Source of the DNA: JBFMFR01 sp040752025
Lineage (GTDB): Bacteria; Chloroflexota; Anaerolineae; Anaerolineales; UBA4823
Direction of reading: 5' to 3'
DNA: 64,000 bases
NCBI GenBank assembly: GCA_040752025.1
Contig: JBFMFR010000008.1
Location: 1-64,000 of the forward strand
Below, piece after piece: positions 48,490 to 56,585 of this stretch. The translations under genes were made by a program, and so were the position numbers. Numbering within the stretch: the stretch's first letter is position 1; the number at the start of each line of letters is the position of its first letter. The notes below the pieces were generated by a model, which made no database searches, had not been told where the DNA came from, and saw only the letters and a list, made by a program, of their open reading frames with translations.

Positions 48490-49977
48490 TCAGCGAGATG
48501 TTGCCAGGCTGGGCTGGCGGGTGTGCCAATCGGTGATCTGCTGGTAAGCGTGCCCGACCCGGAAAAGCAAGGGCTCTTGAAGGGCCGGCCCCATCAATTG
48601 CATCCCGACCGGCAATCCCTGGGAGTCGAACCCCACCGGGAAAGCCAGCCCGGGCAGGCCGGACAGGTTGGCTGGCAGGGTGAAAATGTCTTCCAGGTAC
48701 ATGGACAGCGGATCCTCGGCGTGCTGGCCGATGTGGAAGGCGGTGGTGGGCGTCACGGGAGCGGCGATCACCTCCACATCATTGAAGGCCTGGGTGAAGT
48801 CGCGCTGGATCAGGGTGCGCACGCGCTGCGCCTGCCCGTAGTATGCATCGTAATAACCGGCTGACAGGGCATAGGTGCCCAGCATGATGCGGCGTTTGAC
48901 TTCTGCGCCGAATTTCTCGCCGCGAGTATGGCGAAAAACCTCCCACAAATTGGCTCCGGCCTGGCGCGGGCCGTAGCGGATGCCATCATAGCGGGCCAGG
49001 TTGGCGGAAGCCTCAGCCGGAGCGATCAGGTAATACACAGGCACGGCGTATTGGGTGTGCGGCAGGTGCACCGCCTGGATCTCGGCGCCAAAGGAAGCCA
49101 TCAAATCCAGAGCAGCGCGCACGGCGGCTTCGACTTCTGCCTGCATGCCTGAGACGAAGTATTCATCTGGCACGCCGATGCGCAGCCCTTTGAGGACCTG
49201 TTCAGGCGGCGCATCTAAAACGATGTCAGGGACAGGTATATTCAGGCTGGTGGCATCGTGCGCATCGTACCCGGCCATGCAGGCGAAGACCTGCGCCAGG
49301 TCGGCGGCGCTGCGCCCCAGCGCTCCGGCCACGTCCAGGGACGAGCCATAGGCCACCAGGCCGTAGCGCGAGACGCGCCCGTAGGTGGGCTTGATGCCGG
49401 TTACGCCGCAGAAGGCGGCCGGTTGGCGCACACTGCCGCCCGTATCGGTGCCCAGGGCCAGCGGCGCCAGACGGGCGGCCACGAGGGCAGCGCTGCCGCC
49501 GCTCGAACCGCCCGGCACGCGCTCCAGGTCCCAGGGGTTGTGCGTCACGCCGTAGGCCGAGTTCTCTGTGGAGGAGCCCATGGCGAATTCGTCGGTGTTG
49601 GTCTTGCCGAGCAGGATGGCGCCGGCGGCGAGCAGGCGTTCGACCACGGTGGCATTGTAAGGAGGGATGAAATTCTCCAGGATGCGTGACCCGCAGGTGC
49701 AGGGCATGCCCGCCACGCACAGCACGTCTTTGACGGCGAGCGGCACGCCCAGCAGCGCCGGGAGAGGCGCATTGGGCTGCTTGCGCCAGGCCGCCAGTTG
49801 CCGGTCGGCCTGCTCCGCCTGGGCCAGGGCCTGGTCGGCTGCCAGGGTGATGAAGGCGTGCAGGCGCGGCTCCAGGAGTTGGATGCCCTCCAGGCAGGCC
49901 TGGGTCAATTCGCGGCTGGAAAATTCTCCCTGGCGCAGCGCCTGGATGATCTGGTTGAGCGTCAGATCGGCCCACAT
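48490..49977 (-). CDS. gatA: Aspartyl/glutamyl-tRNA(Asn/Gln) amidotransferase subunit A
   Basis: A 495-residue amidase-signature enzyme. The catalytic Lys is in GVPLAVKDVLCV, the amidase Ser cluster is VPGGSSGGSAALVAARL, followed by LGTDTGGSVRQPAAFCG with the nucleophilic Ser, and YGRVSRYGLVAYGSSLD is a GatA hallmark. It releases ammonia from glutamine for GatB. Three bases separate it from gatC. The rest of the operon encodes two M3 peptidases, not gatB. Confidence 0.96.
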   Translation of the reverse strand: MWADLTLNQIIQALRQGEFSSRELTQACLEGIQLLEPRLHAFITLAADQALAQAEQADRQLAAWRKQPNAPLPALLGVPLAVKDVLCVAGMPCTCGSRILENFIPPYNATVVERLLAAGAILLGKTNTDEFAMGSSTENSAYGVTHNPWDLERVPGGSSGGSAALVAARLAPLALGTDTGGSVRQPAAFCGVTGIKPTYGRVSRYGLVAYGSSLDVAGALGRSAADLAQVFACMAGYDAHDATSLNIPVPDIVLDAPPEQVLKGLRIGVPDEYFVSGMQAEVEAAVRAALDLMASFGAEIQAVHLPHTQYAVPVYYLIAPAEASANLARYDGIRYGPRQAGANLWEVFRHTRGEKFGAEVKRRIMLGTYALSAGYYDAYYGQAQRVRTLIQRDFTQAFNDVEVIAAPVTPTTAFHIGQHAEDPLSMYLEDIFTLPANLSGLPGLAFPVGFDSQGLPVGMQLMGPALQEPLLFRVGHAYQQITDWHTRQPSLATSR

Positions 49978-49980
49978 GGC

Positions 49981-50268
49981 TTACTCCAGCACCGGGGGGA
50001 CGCGGAACTGCCCCTGCTCGACCTGGGGAGCGTTTTGCAGCAATTCGCTGGAAGACAGGCTGGCGCCAGGGCTATCGGGACGCAGCCGGCTGTCGTCTTG
50101 AAACAGGTTAGAGGCTGGCGGGATGTCGCTTGTATCCAGGGCTTGCAGACTGGCGACATAATCCAGGATGGCGGAAAGCTGCTGCTGGAAGCGGCTCACC
50201 TCGGCCCGGCTCAATTGTAAACGGGCCAGTTCGGCGATATGTTCAACTTCTTCTAGGCTGAGAGTCAT
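49981..50268 (-). CDS. gatC: Aspartyl/glutamyl-tRNA(Asn/Gln) amidotransferase subunit C
   Basis: A 95-residue GatC, normal in size. It opens with LSLEEVEHIAELARLQLSRA, the family hallmark of a helical N-terminus, followed by FQQQLSAILDYVASLQALDT and a flexible loop with P-x-D-S. It clamps GatA to GatB. The ATG lies 7 nt after a TATAAT with no ribosome-binding site, suggesting a leaderless operon mRNA. First gene of gatC-gatA-pepF-pepF. Confidence 0.95.
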   Translation of the reverse strand: MTLSLEEVEHIAELARLQLSRAEVSRFQQQLSAILDYVASLQALDTSDIPPASNLFQDDSRLRPDSPGASLSSSELLQNAPQVEQGQFRVPPVLE

Positions 50269-50275
50269 GGCTGTG

Positions 50276-50281
50276 ATTATA
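50276..50281 (-). promoter_or_regulatory. Extended -10 promoter of the gatC operon
   Basis: On the minus strand the sequence reads TGTTATAAT, an extended -10, with 7 nt (CACAGCC) between it and the gatC ATG. A TTGACT lies upstream but 21 nt away, too far for a normal -35. Transcription would begin at or next to the start codon. Confidence 0.55.
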
Positions 50282-50332
50282 ACATTTCCTATGCGGGCAA
50301 AAAGTCAAGCTCAGAACTGGGCCGGGATGCCA

Positions 50333-50338
50333 TATAAT
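50333..50338 (+). promoter_or_regulatory. -10 element of the SNase-like gene
   Basis: TATAAT lies 43 nt before ATG 50382, divergent from the gatC promoter. No strong -35 is visible. Confidence 0.4.
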
Positions 50339-50381
50339 TAGAGTTGGTAAGCCCGATGCGAGCTTACTCGGAAATATCCTG

Positions 50382-51470
50382 ATGGTAAACTCCAAATCCC
50401 CTTTCTGGCTCCTGGGCGCTATCTGGTTGAGCGCGGCTTTATTAAGTGGCCTGTGCGTGGCTTTTAGCGGGCTGGCGCCTGGCGCGCGGCCGACGTTCAC
50501 GGCAACTCCGGCGGCGGTCACGGAGATGGCGGCAACCAGCACCAGGACGGCAACCGCCAGACCGCCCACGTTCCAGGCGACGCGCTTCCCCGGATTGGCT
50601 TCGCTTAGTCCTGGCGCGAACGGGCTGTTGGGCACGGGGATGGTCACAGCGACGCTGATCGCTTATCCGACCTTTACAGTTGGCCCGTTAGGGATGGGCT
50701 CCTGGTGCATTCCGTGGAATACTGCCTCGGTGCAAACCCGCGTCGAGCGGGTGATCGACGCGGTGACGGTTGAAGTGCACCTCAATAACGAGCTTTACCA
50801 GGTGCGCTATATCGGCATAGCCGCGCCGGAAGAGGCGGCCGCCAGCCAGGCAGCCGCAAAAAACCGGGAGCTGGTGGAAGGCAAGATCGTCTTGTTGGTC
50901 GAGGATCATTTCCCGGTGGACGATGAGGGGCGGCTGCTGCGTTACGTGGTCGCCGGGCCCACTTTTGTCAACCTTGCCCTGGTCGAGAGCGGCTACGCTG
51001 TGGCTGACAGCCTGCCGCCCAACCTGAGCTGTGACCCGGCCTTCCAGGAGGCGGAAGCGCTGGCCCGGGCGGCTGGCCGCGGCCTGTGGGCGTCTACTCC
51101 CACGCCGACGCGCTCTCCTCACCCGCCCACCTCAACAGTGAGCACTACGGGCGATGCCAAAATAACACACCTTTTCTATGACGGTGAACACTGGCAGGAG
51201 GCGGATGAGTTCGTTGAGATCCGTAATACCAGCGCCTGGCCGATCCAGATGCAGGGCTGGCAGTTGAAAGACCTCGAGAACCACACCTTCACCTTTCCTA
51301 GCATGGTGCTCGAGTCGGGCGGTTACTGCCGGATTTACACCAATATGTACCTTACCGGCATTTGCAATCTCGGTTTTGGCAGCCTGGCGCCGATATGGGA
51401 TAATAAAGGCGATTGCGCCTACCTGTATAATGAACGGGGTGAACTGGTGGACCAGTTCTGTTATGAGTGA
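50382..51470 (+). CDS. Secreted SNase-like domain fused to a lamin-tail domain
   Basis: A 362-residue exported protein with an N-terminal hydrophobic helix (about 8-30) and a Thr/Ala/Pro-rich linker. A staphylococcal-nuclease-like OB fold spans about 115-235 (RVERVIDAVTVEVHL, QVRYIGIAAPEE, DDEGRLLRYVV, FVNLALVESGYAVAD, GRGLWAS). A lamin-tail domain follows (about 258-362, ITHLFYDGEHWQEADEFVEI, WQLKDLENHTFTF). Catalytic Arg and Glu positions are kept (VRYIG, PE, GRLL), but two calcium ligands of active thermonucleases are changed: DGDT reads DAVT and DTPE reads AAPE. It may be inactive or metal-independent. Divergent from gatC. Confidence 0.82.
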   Translation: MVNSKSPFWLLGAIWLSAALLSGLCVAFSGLAPGARPTFTATPAAVTEMAATSTRTATARPPTFQATRFPGLASLSPGANGLLGTGMVTATLIAYPTFTVGPLGMGSWCIPWNTASVQTRVERVIDAVTVEVHLNNELYQVRYIGIAAPEEAAASQAAAKNRELVEGKIVLLVEDHFPVDDEGRLLRYVVAGPTFVNLALVESGYAVADSLPPNLSCDPAFQEAEALARAAGRGLWASTPTPTRSPHPPTSTVSTTGDAKITHLFYDGEHWQEADEFVEIRNTSAWPIQMQGWQLKDLENHTFTFPSMVLESGGYCRIYTNMYLTGICNLGFGSLAPIWDNKGDCAYLYNERGELVDQFCYE

Positions 51471-51487
51471 GGTGAAAGGCGAATGCC

Positions 51488-51516
51488 TTGCCAGAACCTT
51501 GGGGATGGGCTAGAAT
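51488..51516 (+). promoter_or_regulatory. Promoter of the tandem zinc-ribbon kinase genes
   Basis: TTGCCA (51488-51493) and TAGAAT (51511-51516) are separated by exactly 17 nt; each matches consensus at five of six positions. It lies 45 nt before ATG 51561. Confidence 0.6.
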
Positions 51517-51560
51517 AGGTAGTATGTGTATCTTATAAGCCGACTTATGGGAGTGCCAGG

Positions 51561-53627
51561 ATGAGCGAAAGTCATTGCCCCAAATGTGGTGCCATCAATC
51601 GTACAACCGCCAGATTTTGTTCAGAATGCGGCACTTTGTTAGTAGCGGACTCGGCTCCGTCCAGCGGTGAGGCGCCCAGGCAAGCGCCGGCTCTGGAGAG
51701 CGGGAAGATACTCAACGGGCGCTACCGGATCGAAGATGAATTGGGGCGAGGCGGTTTTGGGGCTGTGTATCGCGCCTGGGACAACAACCTGAGCCGGGCG
51801 TGTGCGGTCAAGGAAAACCTGGACACTTCCCCGGAGGCGCAGCGCCAGTTCGCCCGCGAGGCGACGGTGCTGGCGAACCTGTCGCACCCGAACCTGACGC
51901 GCGTCACCGACCATTTTGTCGTGCCCGGGCAGGGGCAGTACCTGGTGATGGATTTTGTCGAAGGGGAAGACCTGGCCAGCCTGGCGAAGCGCGGCAGTCA
52001 TTTGGCGATCGAGCAGGCCGTGGATTGGGCACTGCAAGTCTTGGAGGCGTTGGAATACTTGCACGGCCAGCAGCCGCCTGTGCTGCACCGCGATATCAAG
52101 CCATCCAATATTCGCATCACGCCCAAGGGGCGCGCCATGCTGGTGGATTTCGGGCTGGTGAAGCTGTATGACCCGCACCTGAAGACGACCGTAGGAGCGC
52201 GAGCGATCACGCCAGGCTACGCGCCGCCAGAGCAATACGGGCAGGGGCGTACGGATGTGCGCACGGACCTGTATGCCATGGGAGCCACCTTGTATAAGAT
52301 ACTCAGCGGGCGCGAGCCGCTGGAGAGCGTCCAGCGTATGTCGGGCCAGGCGCTGCAGCCGGTGACCCGCTTGAATCCGGATGTGCCTGAGGCGGTCAGC
52401 CGGGTTGTCGAGCGCGCCATGGCCCTCGAACCTGACAAGCGCTACCAGAGCGCCCAACAGTTTTATGAAGAATTGAAGGCCGGGCTGGCGGCGGGCAAGC
52501 AGGTGAGTGGGAAAGTGGCGGCGACCGTGGCGGTGAGCCCGCAGCCTGAAGCCCTCCCGGCAGCTTATACGCCGGCAGCAGATGCCATTGGGAGCAGCGC
52601 CCTGATATCGGATAGTGAAGCCAGGGGGCGCGAACGCGACCGCCCGGCTTCGCGCCCGCCCTCGGGCCCGCAGGGGCTGGCGCGCACCCAGGCAGTCTCT
52701 GAACCCTTTTCCACAGGAAGGCCGGCCAGTTCACCTGTCGCCCGTAAGAGATCGGGATTGAGCAGCGGGATTGTGATCGGCGCCATCGTGGTGGTGGTTC
52801 TATTGTGCTTAGGCGGGGGCGCGGGGCTGGTTGCGCTGGTGGTGGGGGGCAGCCAGATAGCGGCCGAGTCCACCGCTACACCAGTCAAAGCCACGCAGGT
52901 CGCGCAGGCGACCGCCACCCCGCAGAACAGCGCTACGCCGCAAGTAGATACCACTGCAACGGCGCAGGCTTTTGTAACCTCGACGGCCCAGGCGGAGAAA
53001 ACGGCCGCGGCGCGTGCCCAGGAGACAGCCTCAGCCAGGGCCAGGATTACGGCGACGGCGCAGGCGCGCCTCGCCGCCACCACGCAGGCCCGTGAAAGCT
53101 ACATCCAGGAACTGATGGCGCAGAGGAAACTGGTGTACGGGCCTAAAAGTGGCAGCCTGGTTCATGAGGAGGATGATTACATCGAAGCCGAAGAGGCCTC
53201 TGTATACTATAAGAACTTTGTGATGGAGGTCAGATTTTTCAACCCCTTCTCAGTCGCCAGGGGAAAATGGGATTATGGTATCCTCTTTCGCGATGAAGAA
53301 GCGAAGAACTCGCAGTATCGCCTGGTGATCCGGGCAGACCAGTCCTGGGAAGTTACCAACCATGCCGGTGACCCGGATGGCAAGGTGGTTGCTGACGGCA
53401 GCGTCAGCAACCTGGCTACCGCCGACGGTGCTGCGAACCTGATCCGTTTGGTCGTGAAAGACAACCAGGGATGGTTGTATGTCAACAATGTTTTCATCGC
53501 CGAATTCGATCTCTCCAGCCGCACCAACCCGGGCTCTATTTCGATCGGCACCGGCATGTATAACAGCGGTGAAATCGCGGGCGAAGAGACGCGTTACGAA
53601 GGTTTTACGATTTGGTCTCTACCCTGA
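51561..53627 (+). CDS. Zinc-ribbon Ser/Thr kinase with extracellular jelly-roll-like domain, copy 1
   Basis: A 688-residue membrane kinase. A zinc ribbon (CPKCGAINRTTARFCSECG) occupies residues 6-24. The kinase domain (about 54-320) is complete: GRGGFGAVYRAWD, Lys84 in CAVKEN, VLHRDIKPSNIRI, MLVDFGLVK and GYAPPEQYG. After a Pro/Arg-rich linker a membrane helix (about 398-426) leads to an Ala/Thr-rich stalk with repeated TAQA/TA words (about 430-510). The last 170 residues look like a concanavalin/DUF1080-like jelly roll (YKNFVMEVRFFNPF, WDYGILFRDEE, LYVNNVFIAEFDLSS). The outer domain may bind glycans. A tandem copy follows 24 nt downstream. Confidence 0.9.
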   Translation: MSESHCPKCGAINRTTARFCSECGTLLVADSAPSSGEAPRQAPALESGKILNGRYRIEDELGRGGFGAVYRAWDNNLSRACAVKENLDTSPEAQRQFAREATVLANLSHPNLTRVTDHFVVPGQGQYLVMDFVEGEDLASLAKRGSHLAIEQAVDWALQVLEALEYLHGQQPPVLHRDIKPSNIRITPKGRAMLVDFGLVKLYDPHLKTTVGARAITPGYAPPEQYGQGRTDVRTDLYAMGATLYKILSGREPLESVQRMSGQALQPVTRLNPDVPEAVSRVVERAMALEPDKRYQSAQQFYEELKAGLAAGKQVSGKVAATVAVSPQPEALPAAYTPAADAIGSSALISDSEARGRERDRPASRPPSGPQGLARTQAVSEPFSTGRPASSPVARKRSGLSSGIVIGAIVVVVLLCLGGGAGLVALVVGGSQIAAESTATPVKATQVAQATATPQNSATPQVDTTATAQAFVTSTAQAEKTAAARAQETASARARITATAQARLAATTQARESYIQELMAQRKLVYGPKSGSLVHEEDDYIEAEEASVYYKNFVMEVRFFNPFSVARGKWDYGILFRDEEAKNSQYRLVIRADQSWEVTNHAGDPDGKVVADGSVSNLATADGAANLIRLVVKDNQGWLYVNNVFIAEFDLSSRTNPGSISIGTGMYNSGEIAGEETRYEGFTIWSLP

Positions 53628-53651
53628 TTGTGATTCAAGCAGGAGTGTAGC

Positions 53652-55643
53652 ATGAGCGAAACCCTTTGCCAGAAGTGTGGGGCCTCGAACCGGACGACCG
53701 CCCGGTTTTGCGCGGAGTGCGGTACGCCGCTGCTGGGTGGAGTGCCGGCCAGCGGCAATGCGGAAAAGCCAGACGCGCCCAGCCTGGTGGGAACGGTCTT
53801 GCAGGGGCGCTATCGCATCGATCAGGAACTGGGGCGAGGTGGTTTTGGGGCGGTGTATCGTGCCTGGGATAACAACCTGAGCCGGGCGTGTGCGGTCAAA
53901 GAGAACCTGGACACTTCTCCGGAGGCGCATCGCCAATTCGCTCGCGAGGCAACAGTGCTGGCGAATCTTTCACACCCAAACCTGCCGCGCGTCACCGACC
54001 ATTTCGTGATCCCAGACCAGGGCCAGTACCTGGTGATGGATTATGTCGAGGGAGATGACCTGGCGACTATATTGCAGCGCCAGGGGACGCTGCCGCTTGG
54101 GCGGACCATCGGCTGGGTGACCCAGGTGGCGGAGGCGTTGGAATACCTGCACAGCCGGGTCCCGCCAGTCTTTCACCGAGACATCAAGCCCGCCAATATC
54201 AAGATCACGCCGCAGGGGCGCGCCACCCTGGTGGATTTTGGCCTGGTGAAGGTTTCTGACCCTCATCTGAAGACCACGGTAGGGGCGCGGGCGGTCACCC
54301 CTGGGTATGCTCCCCCGGAGCAGTACGGGCGGGGCAGCACGGATGCGCGCACGGATTTGTATGCCCTGGCGGCAACGATGTATTCGATGCTCACCGGGCG
54401 AGATCCCCTGGAAAGCGTTCAGCGCATCTCAGGCGGGTGGATGCCGCCTGCCAGCCAGGTCAACCCGCGCGTGCCCCAGCCGGTGTCGCAGGTGATCGAG
54501 CGCGGCATGGCGCTGGACCCGCGCCAGCGCTATCAAAACGCGCAGGAATTCAAGGCGGCTTTGCAGGCGGCGCTGCAGGGGCCAGGTGAGTTCGAAGCTG
54601 TGCCGCGCACGGTGGTGGCTGAACCCGTCCAGCCTGTGCGGGAAGCGGGCATGCGCCCGATGCGAGGCACAGTGGCGGCTCCGCCGATGGCGGCGCCCTC
54701 TGTACGGGCCTCTCAGCCCAGGTCGGGGGGCATACCCATGGCGCTGCTGGTGTTCGGCGGCCTGGCGCTGCTGGTGCTGATTGGCGGCGTGGTGATTGGT
54801 GCAGTGGTGTGGGGCATCAACGCCCAGCAGGTGGCTGCACAGCAAACGGCTACATCCGCTTTCAAAGCTACACAGAGCCAGGCGACGCGCTTCTACGAAG
54901 CCACGCAGACCGAGCAAGCCGGGGCTACCGCCACGCGCGTGGCCCAAAGCACGGGCACGGCGCTGGCGATCGTGCGCGCCACCGAGGCCGCCCAGGCGAC
55001 CAGCGCAGCGCGGGCCAATATGACCGCCACGGCGCGCGCCTGGCCCACGCTGACGGCGCAGGCCCGGCTGCAAGCTACTGAACAGACCTGGCAGGGATTG
55101 GCCTCCTCGATCGGGATCAGCCCGGCGCGCACGCTGGTGTATGGCCCGGTAAGTGACAGCCTGCCCCACGAGCCGGATGACGGTTATGTGGAGACTTACG
55201 ATACAGAAGTCGACCTGACCGATTTCGTCGTCGAAGTGTGGTTTTCTGCGCCGTTTGCCAGCTCTTCGGAGGATGTCTGGGATATGGGCTTCCTGTTCCG
55301 CTGGGTGGATGGGTACAATAACTTGCGCTTTATTATCGATTCGGACGGCGATTGGAAACTGTCTAACCTGTCGGGCGACTCGGCGAAGTATGATTTCGAG
55401 GACCTGGAAAGCGGCACTCTATACAACCTGAACCTGGCCGCGGGCGGTCTGAACAAGGTCATGCTGATCGCGCAAGGCAGCCGGGGTTGGGTATTCGTGA
55501 ACGATGAATACATCACCGAACTGGATCTTTCCATCCGCACCAGCGGCGGCGACATCATGGCGGCCACGGGTCTGATCCGCGGCCACGAGAAAGCTGGCGA
55601 AACGACTTACTTCGAGGGTTTCACGATCTGGTCCCTGCCCTGA
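53652..55643 (+). CDS. Zinc-ribbon Ser/Thr kinase with extracellular jelly-roll-like domain, copy 2
   Basis: A 663-residue paralogue of the preceding gene with the same order of zinc ribbon (CQKCGASNRTTARFCAECG), kinase (GRGGFGAVYRAWD, CAVKEN, VFHRDIKPANIKI, LVDFGLVK), membrane helix (about 363-391), Ala/Thr/Gln-rich stalk and jelly-roll-like domain. The kinase N-lobe is almost identical to copy 1 (for example NNLSRACAVKENLDTSPEA), while the linker, stalk and outer domain are strongly diverged. This fits kinases with one output and two ligands. AGGAG 6 nt before the ATG. It ends 18 nt before the convergent prmA stop. Confidence 0.9.
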   Translation: MSETLCQKCGASNRTTARFCAECGTPLLGGVPASGNAEKPDAPSLVGTVLQGRYRIDQELGRGGFGAVYRAWDNNLSRACAVKENLDTSPEAHRQFAREATVLANLSHPNLPRVTDHFVIPDQGQYLVMDYVEGDDLATILQRQGTLPLGRTIGWVTQVAEALEYLHSRVPPVFHRDIKPANIKITPQGRATLVDFGLVKVSDPHLKTTVGARAVTPGYAPPEQYGRGSTDARTDLYALAATMYSMLTGRDPLESVQRISGGWMPPASQVNPRVPQPVSQVIERGMALDPRQRYQNAQEFKAALQAALQGPGEFEAVPRTVVAEPVQPVREAGMRPMRGTVAAPPMAAPSVRASQPRSGGIPMALLVFGGLALLVLIGGVVIGAVVWGINAQQVAAQQTATSAFKATQSQATRFYEATQTEQAGATATRVAQSTGTALAIVRATEAAQATSAARANMTATARAWPTLTAQARLQATEQTWQGLASSIGISPARTLVYGPVSDSLPHEPDDGYVETYDTEVDLTDFVVEVWFSAPFASSSEDVWDMGFLFRWVDGYNNLRFIIDSDGDWKLSNLSGDSAKYDFEDLESGTLYNLNLAAGGLNKVMLIAQGSRGWVFVNDEYITELDLSIRTSGGDIMAATGLIRGHEKAGETTYFEGFTIWSLP

Positions 55644-55661
55644 GCAGACCGCAGGGACGCT

Positions 55662-56585
55662 TTACTTACGGCAGCAAATTGCCACCCAGTCCCCCATCTG
55701 GCGGCGTTCGACCACCGCCAGGCCGTTGCGCTGCACGGCTGTCTCTACTTCGGCGGCTTGCTCTGCCAGGATGCCGGACAGCACCAGTTGCCCGCCGGGG
55801 GTGAGCAGTTCGCCCAGGCCCTGGTCGAGCAGGCGCACCAGGACGACTGCCAGGATGTTGGCCAGCACCAGCGGGGATTGGCGCAGCACAAAGCGGCCGG
55901 CTTGGATCTCGGCCATCGAACCCACGCCCAGTTCCAGGCGGTCTGAAACGCGGTTGTTCTCGGCGTTCTGGCGAGCAGCCAGGATGGCGTCGGCGTCGAT
56001 GTCCACGCCCAGGGCGCGGCGCGCCCCCAGCTTGAGGGCCGCGATGGCCAGAATGGCGGTGCCGCAGCCCAGGTCGATGACTTCCATCTGCGAGAGCCCG
56101 GGAGCGCGCTCGATGATTTCCAGGCAAAGCTGCGTGGTGGGGTGCGTGCCGGTGCCAAAGGCCATCCCCGGGTCGATGCGGATCGGCAGGCGCTCGCCCG
56201 GCGGCGCCTCCAGCCAGGCGGGCACGATCACCAGCTTCTGGCCGATTTCGATGGGGTGGTAGTGCTCTTTCCAGGCTTCAGCCCAATTGGCCTGCTGGAC
56301 CGGCTGGAACTGCGGTTCTGGCAAAGGGCGGATGCGCCCCAGGTACCACAGGGATTCTTCCAACTTCTGGCGCGTGGTCTCCAGGTGTTGGTCTACCGGT
56401 ATATAAGCGAAGACGCGCAGCGGGCCGACCACCTGCCCCTCGGGGTTGTCGCGGCCGGCGGAGATGGCGGTGCTCTCGACGACCACGCTGCCGTCGGGCG
56501 TAAAGCGCGCCAACACCTCGCTGACTGGCTCGACCAATTCAGCTTCTACCGTCAGGGAGACTTCCAGCCAACTGGCGTCAGGCAT
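55662..56585 (-). CDS. prmA: Ribosomal protein L11 methyltransferase
   Basis: A 307-residue PrmA. The N-terminal L11-recognition domain starts WLEVSLTVEAELVEPVSEVL. The linker and catalytic domain carry GMAFGTGTHPTTQLCLE, motif I VIDLGCGTAILAIAALKLG, VDIDADAILAARQNAENN and LANILAVVLVRLL, where the N-[IL]-L motif is typical. It trimethylates ribosomal protein L11. Its ATG overlaps the dnaJ stop by one base (TGATG), so it ends the heat-shock operon, a common arrangement in many bacteria. Confidence 0.94.
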   Translation of the reverse strand: MPDASWLEVSLTVEAELVEPVSEVLARFTPDGSVVVESTAISAGRDNPEGQVVGPLRVFAYIPVDQHLETTRQKLEESLWYLGRIRPLPEPQFQPVQQANWAEAWKEHYHPIEIGQKLVIVPAWLEAPPGERLPIRIDPGMAFGTGTHPTTQLCLEIIERAPGLSQMEVIDLGCGTAILAIAALKLGARRALGVDIDADAILAARQNAENNRVSDRLELGVGSMAEIQAGRFVLRQSPLVLANILAVVLVRLLDQGLGELLTPGGQLVLSGILAEQAAEVETAVQRNGLAVVERRQMGDWVAICCRK

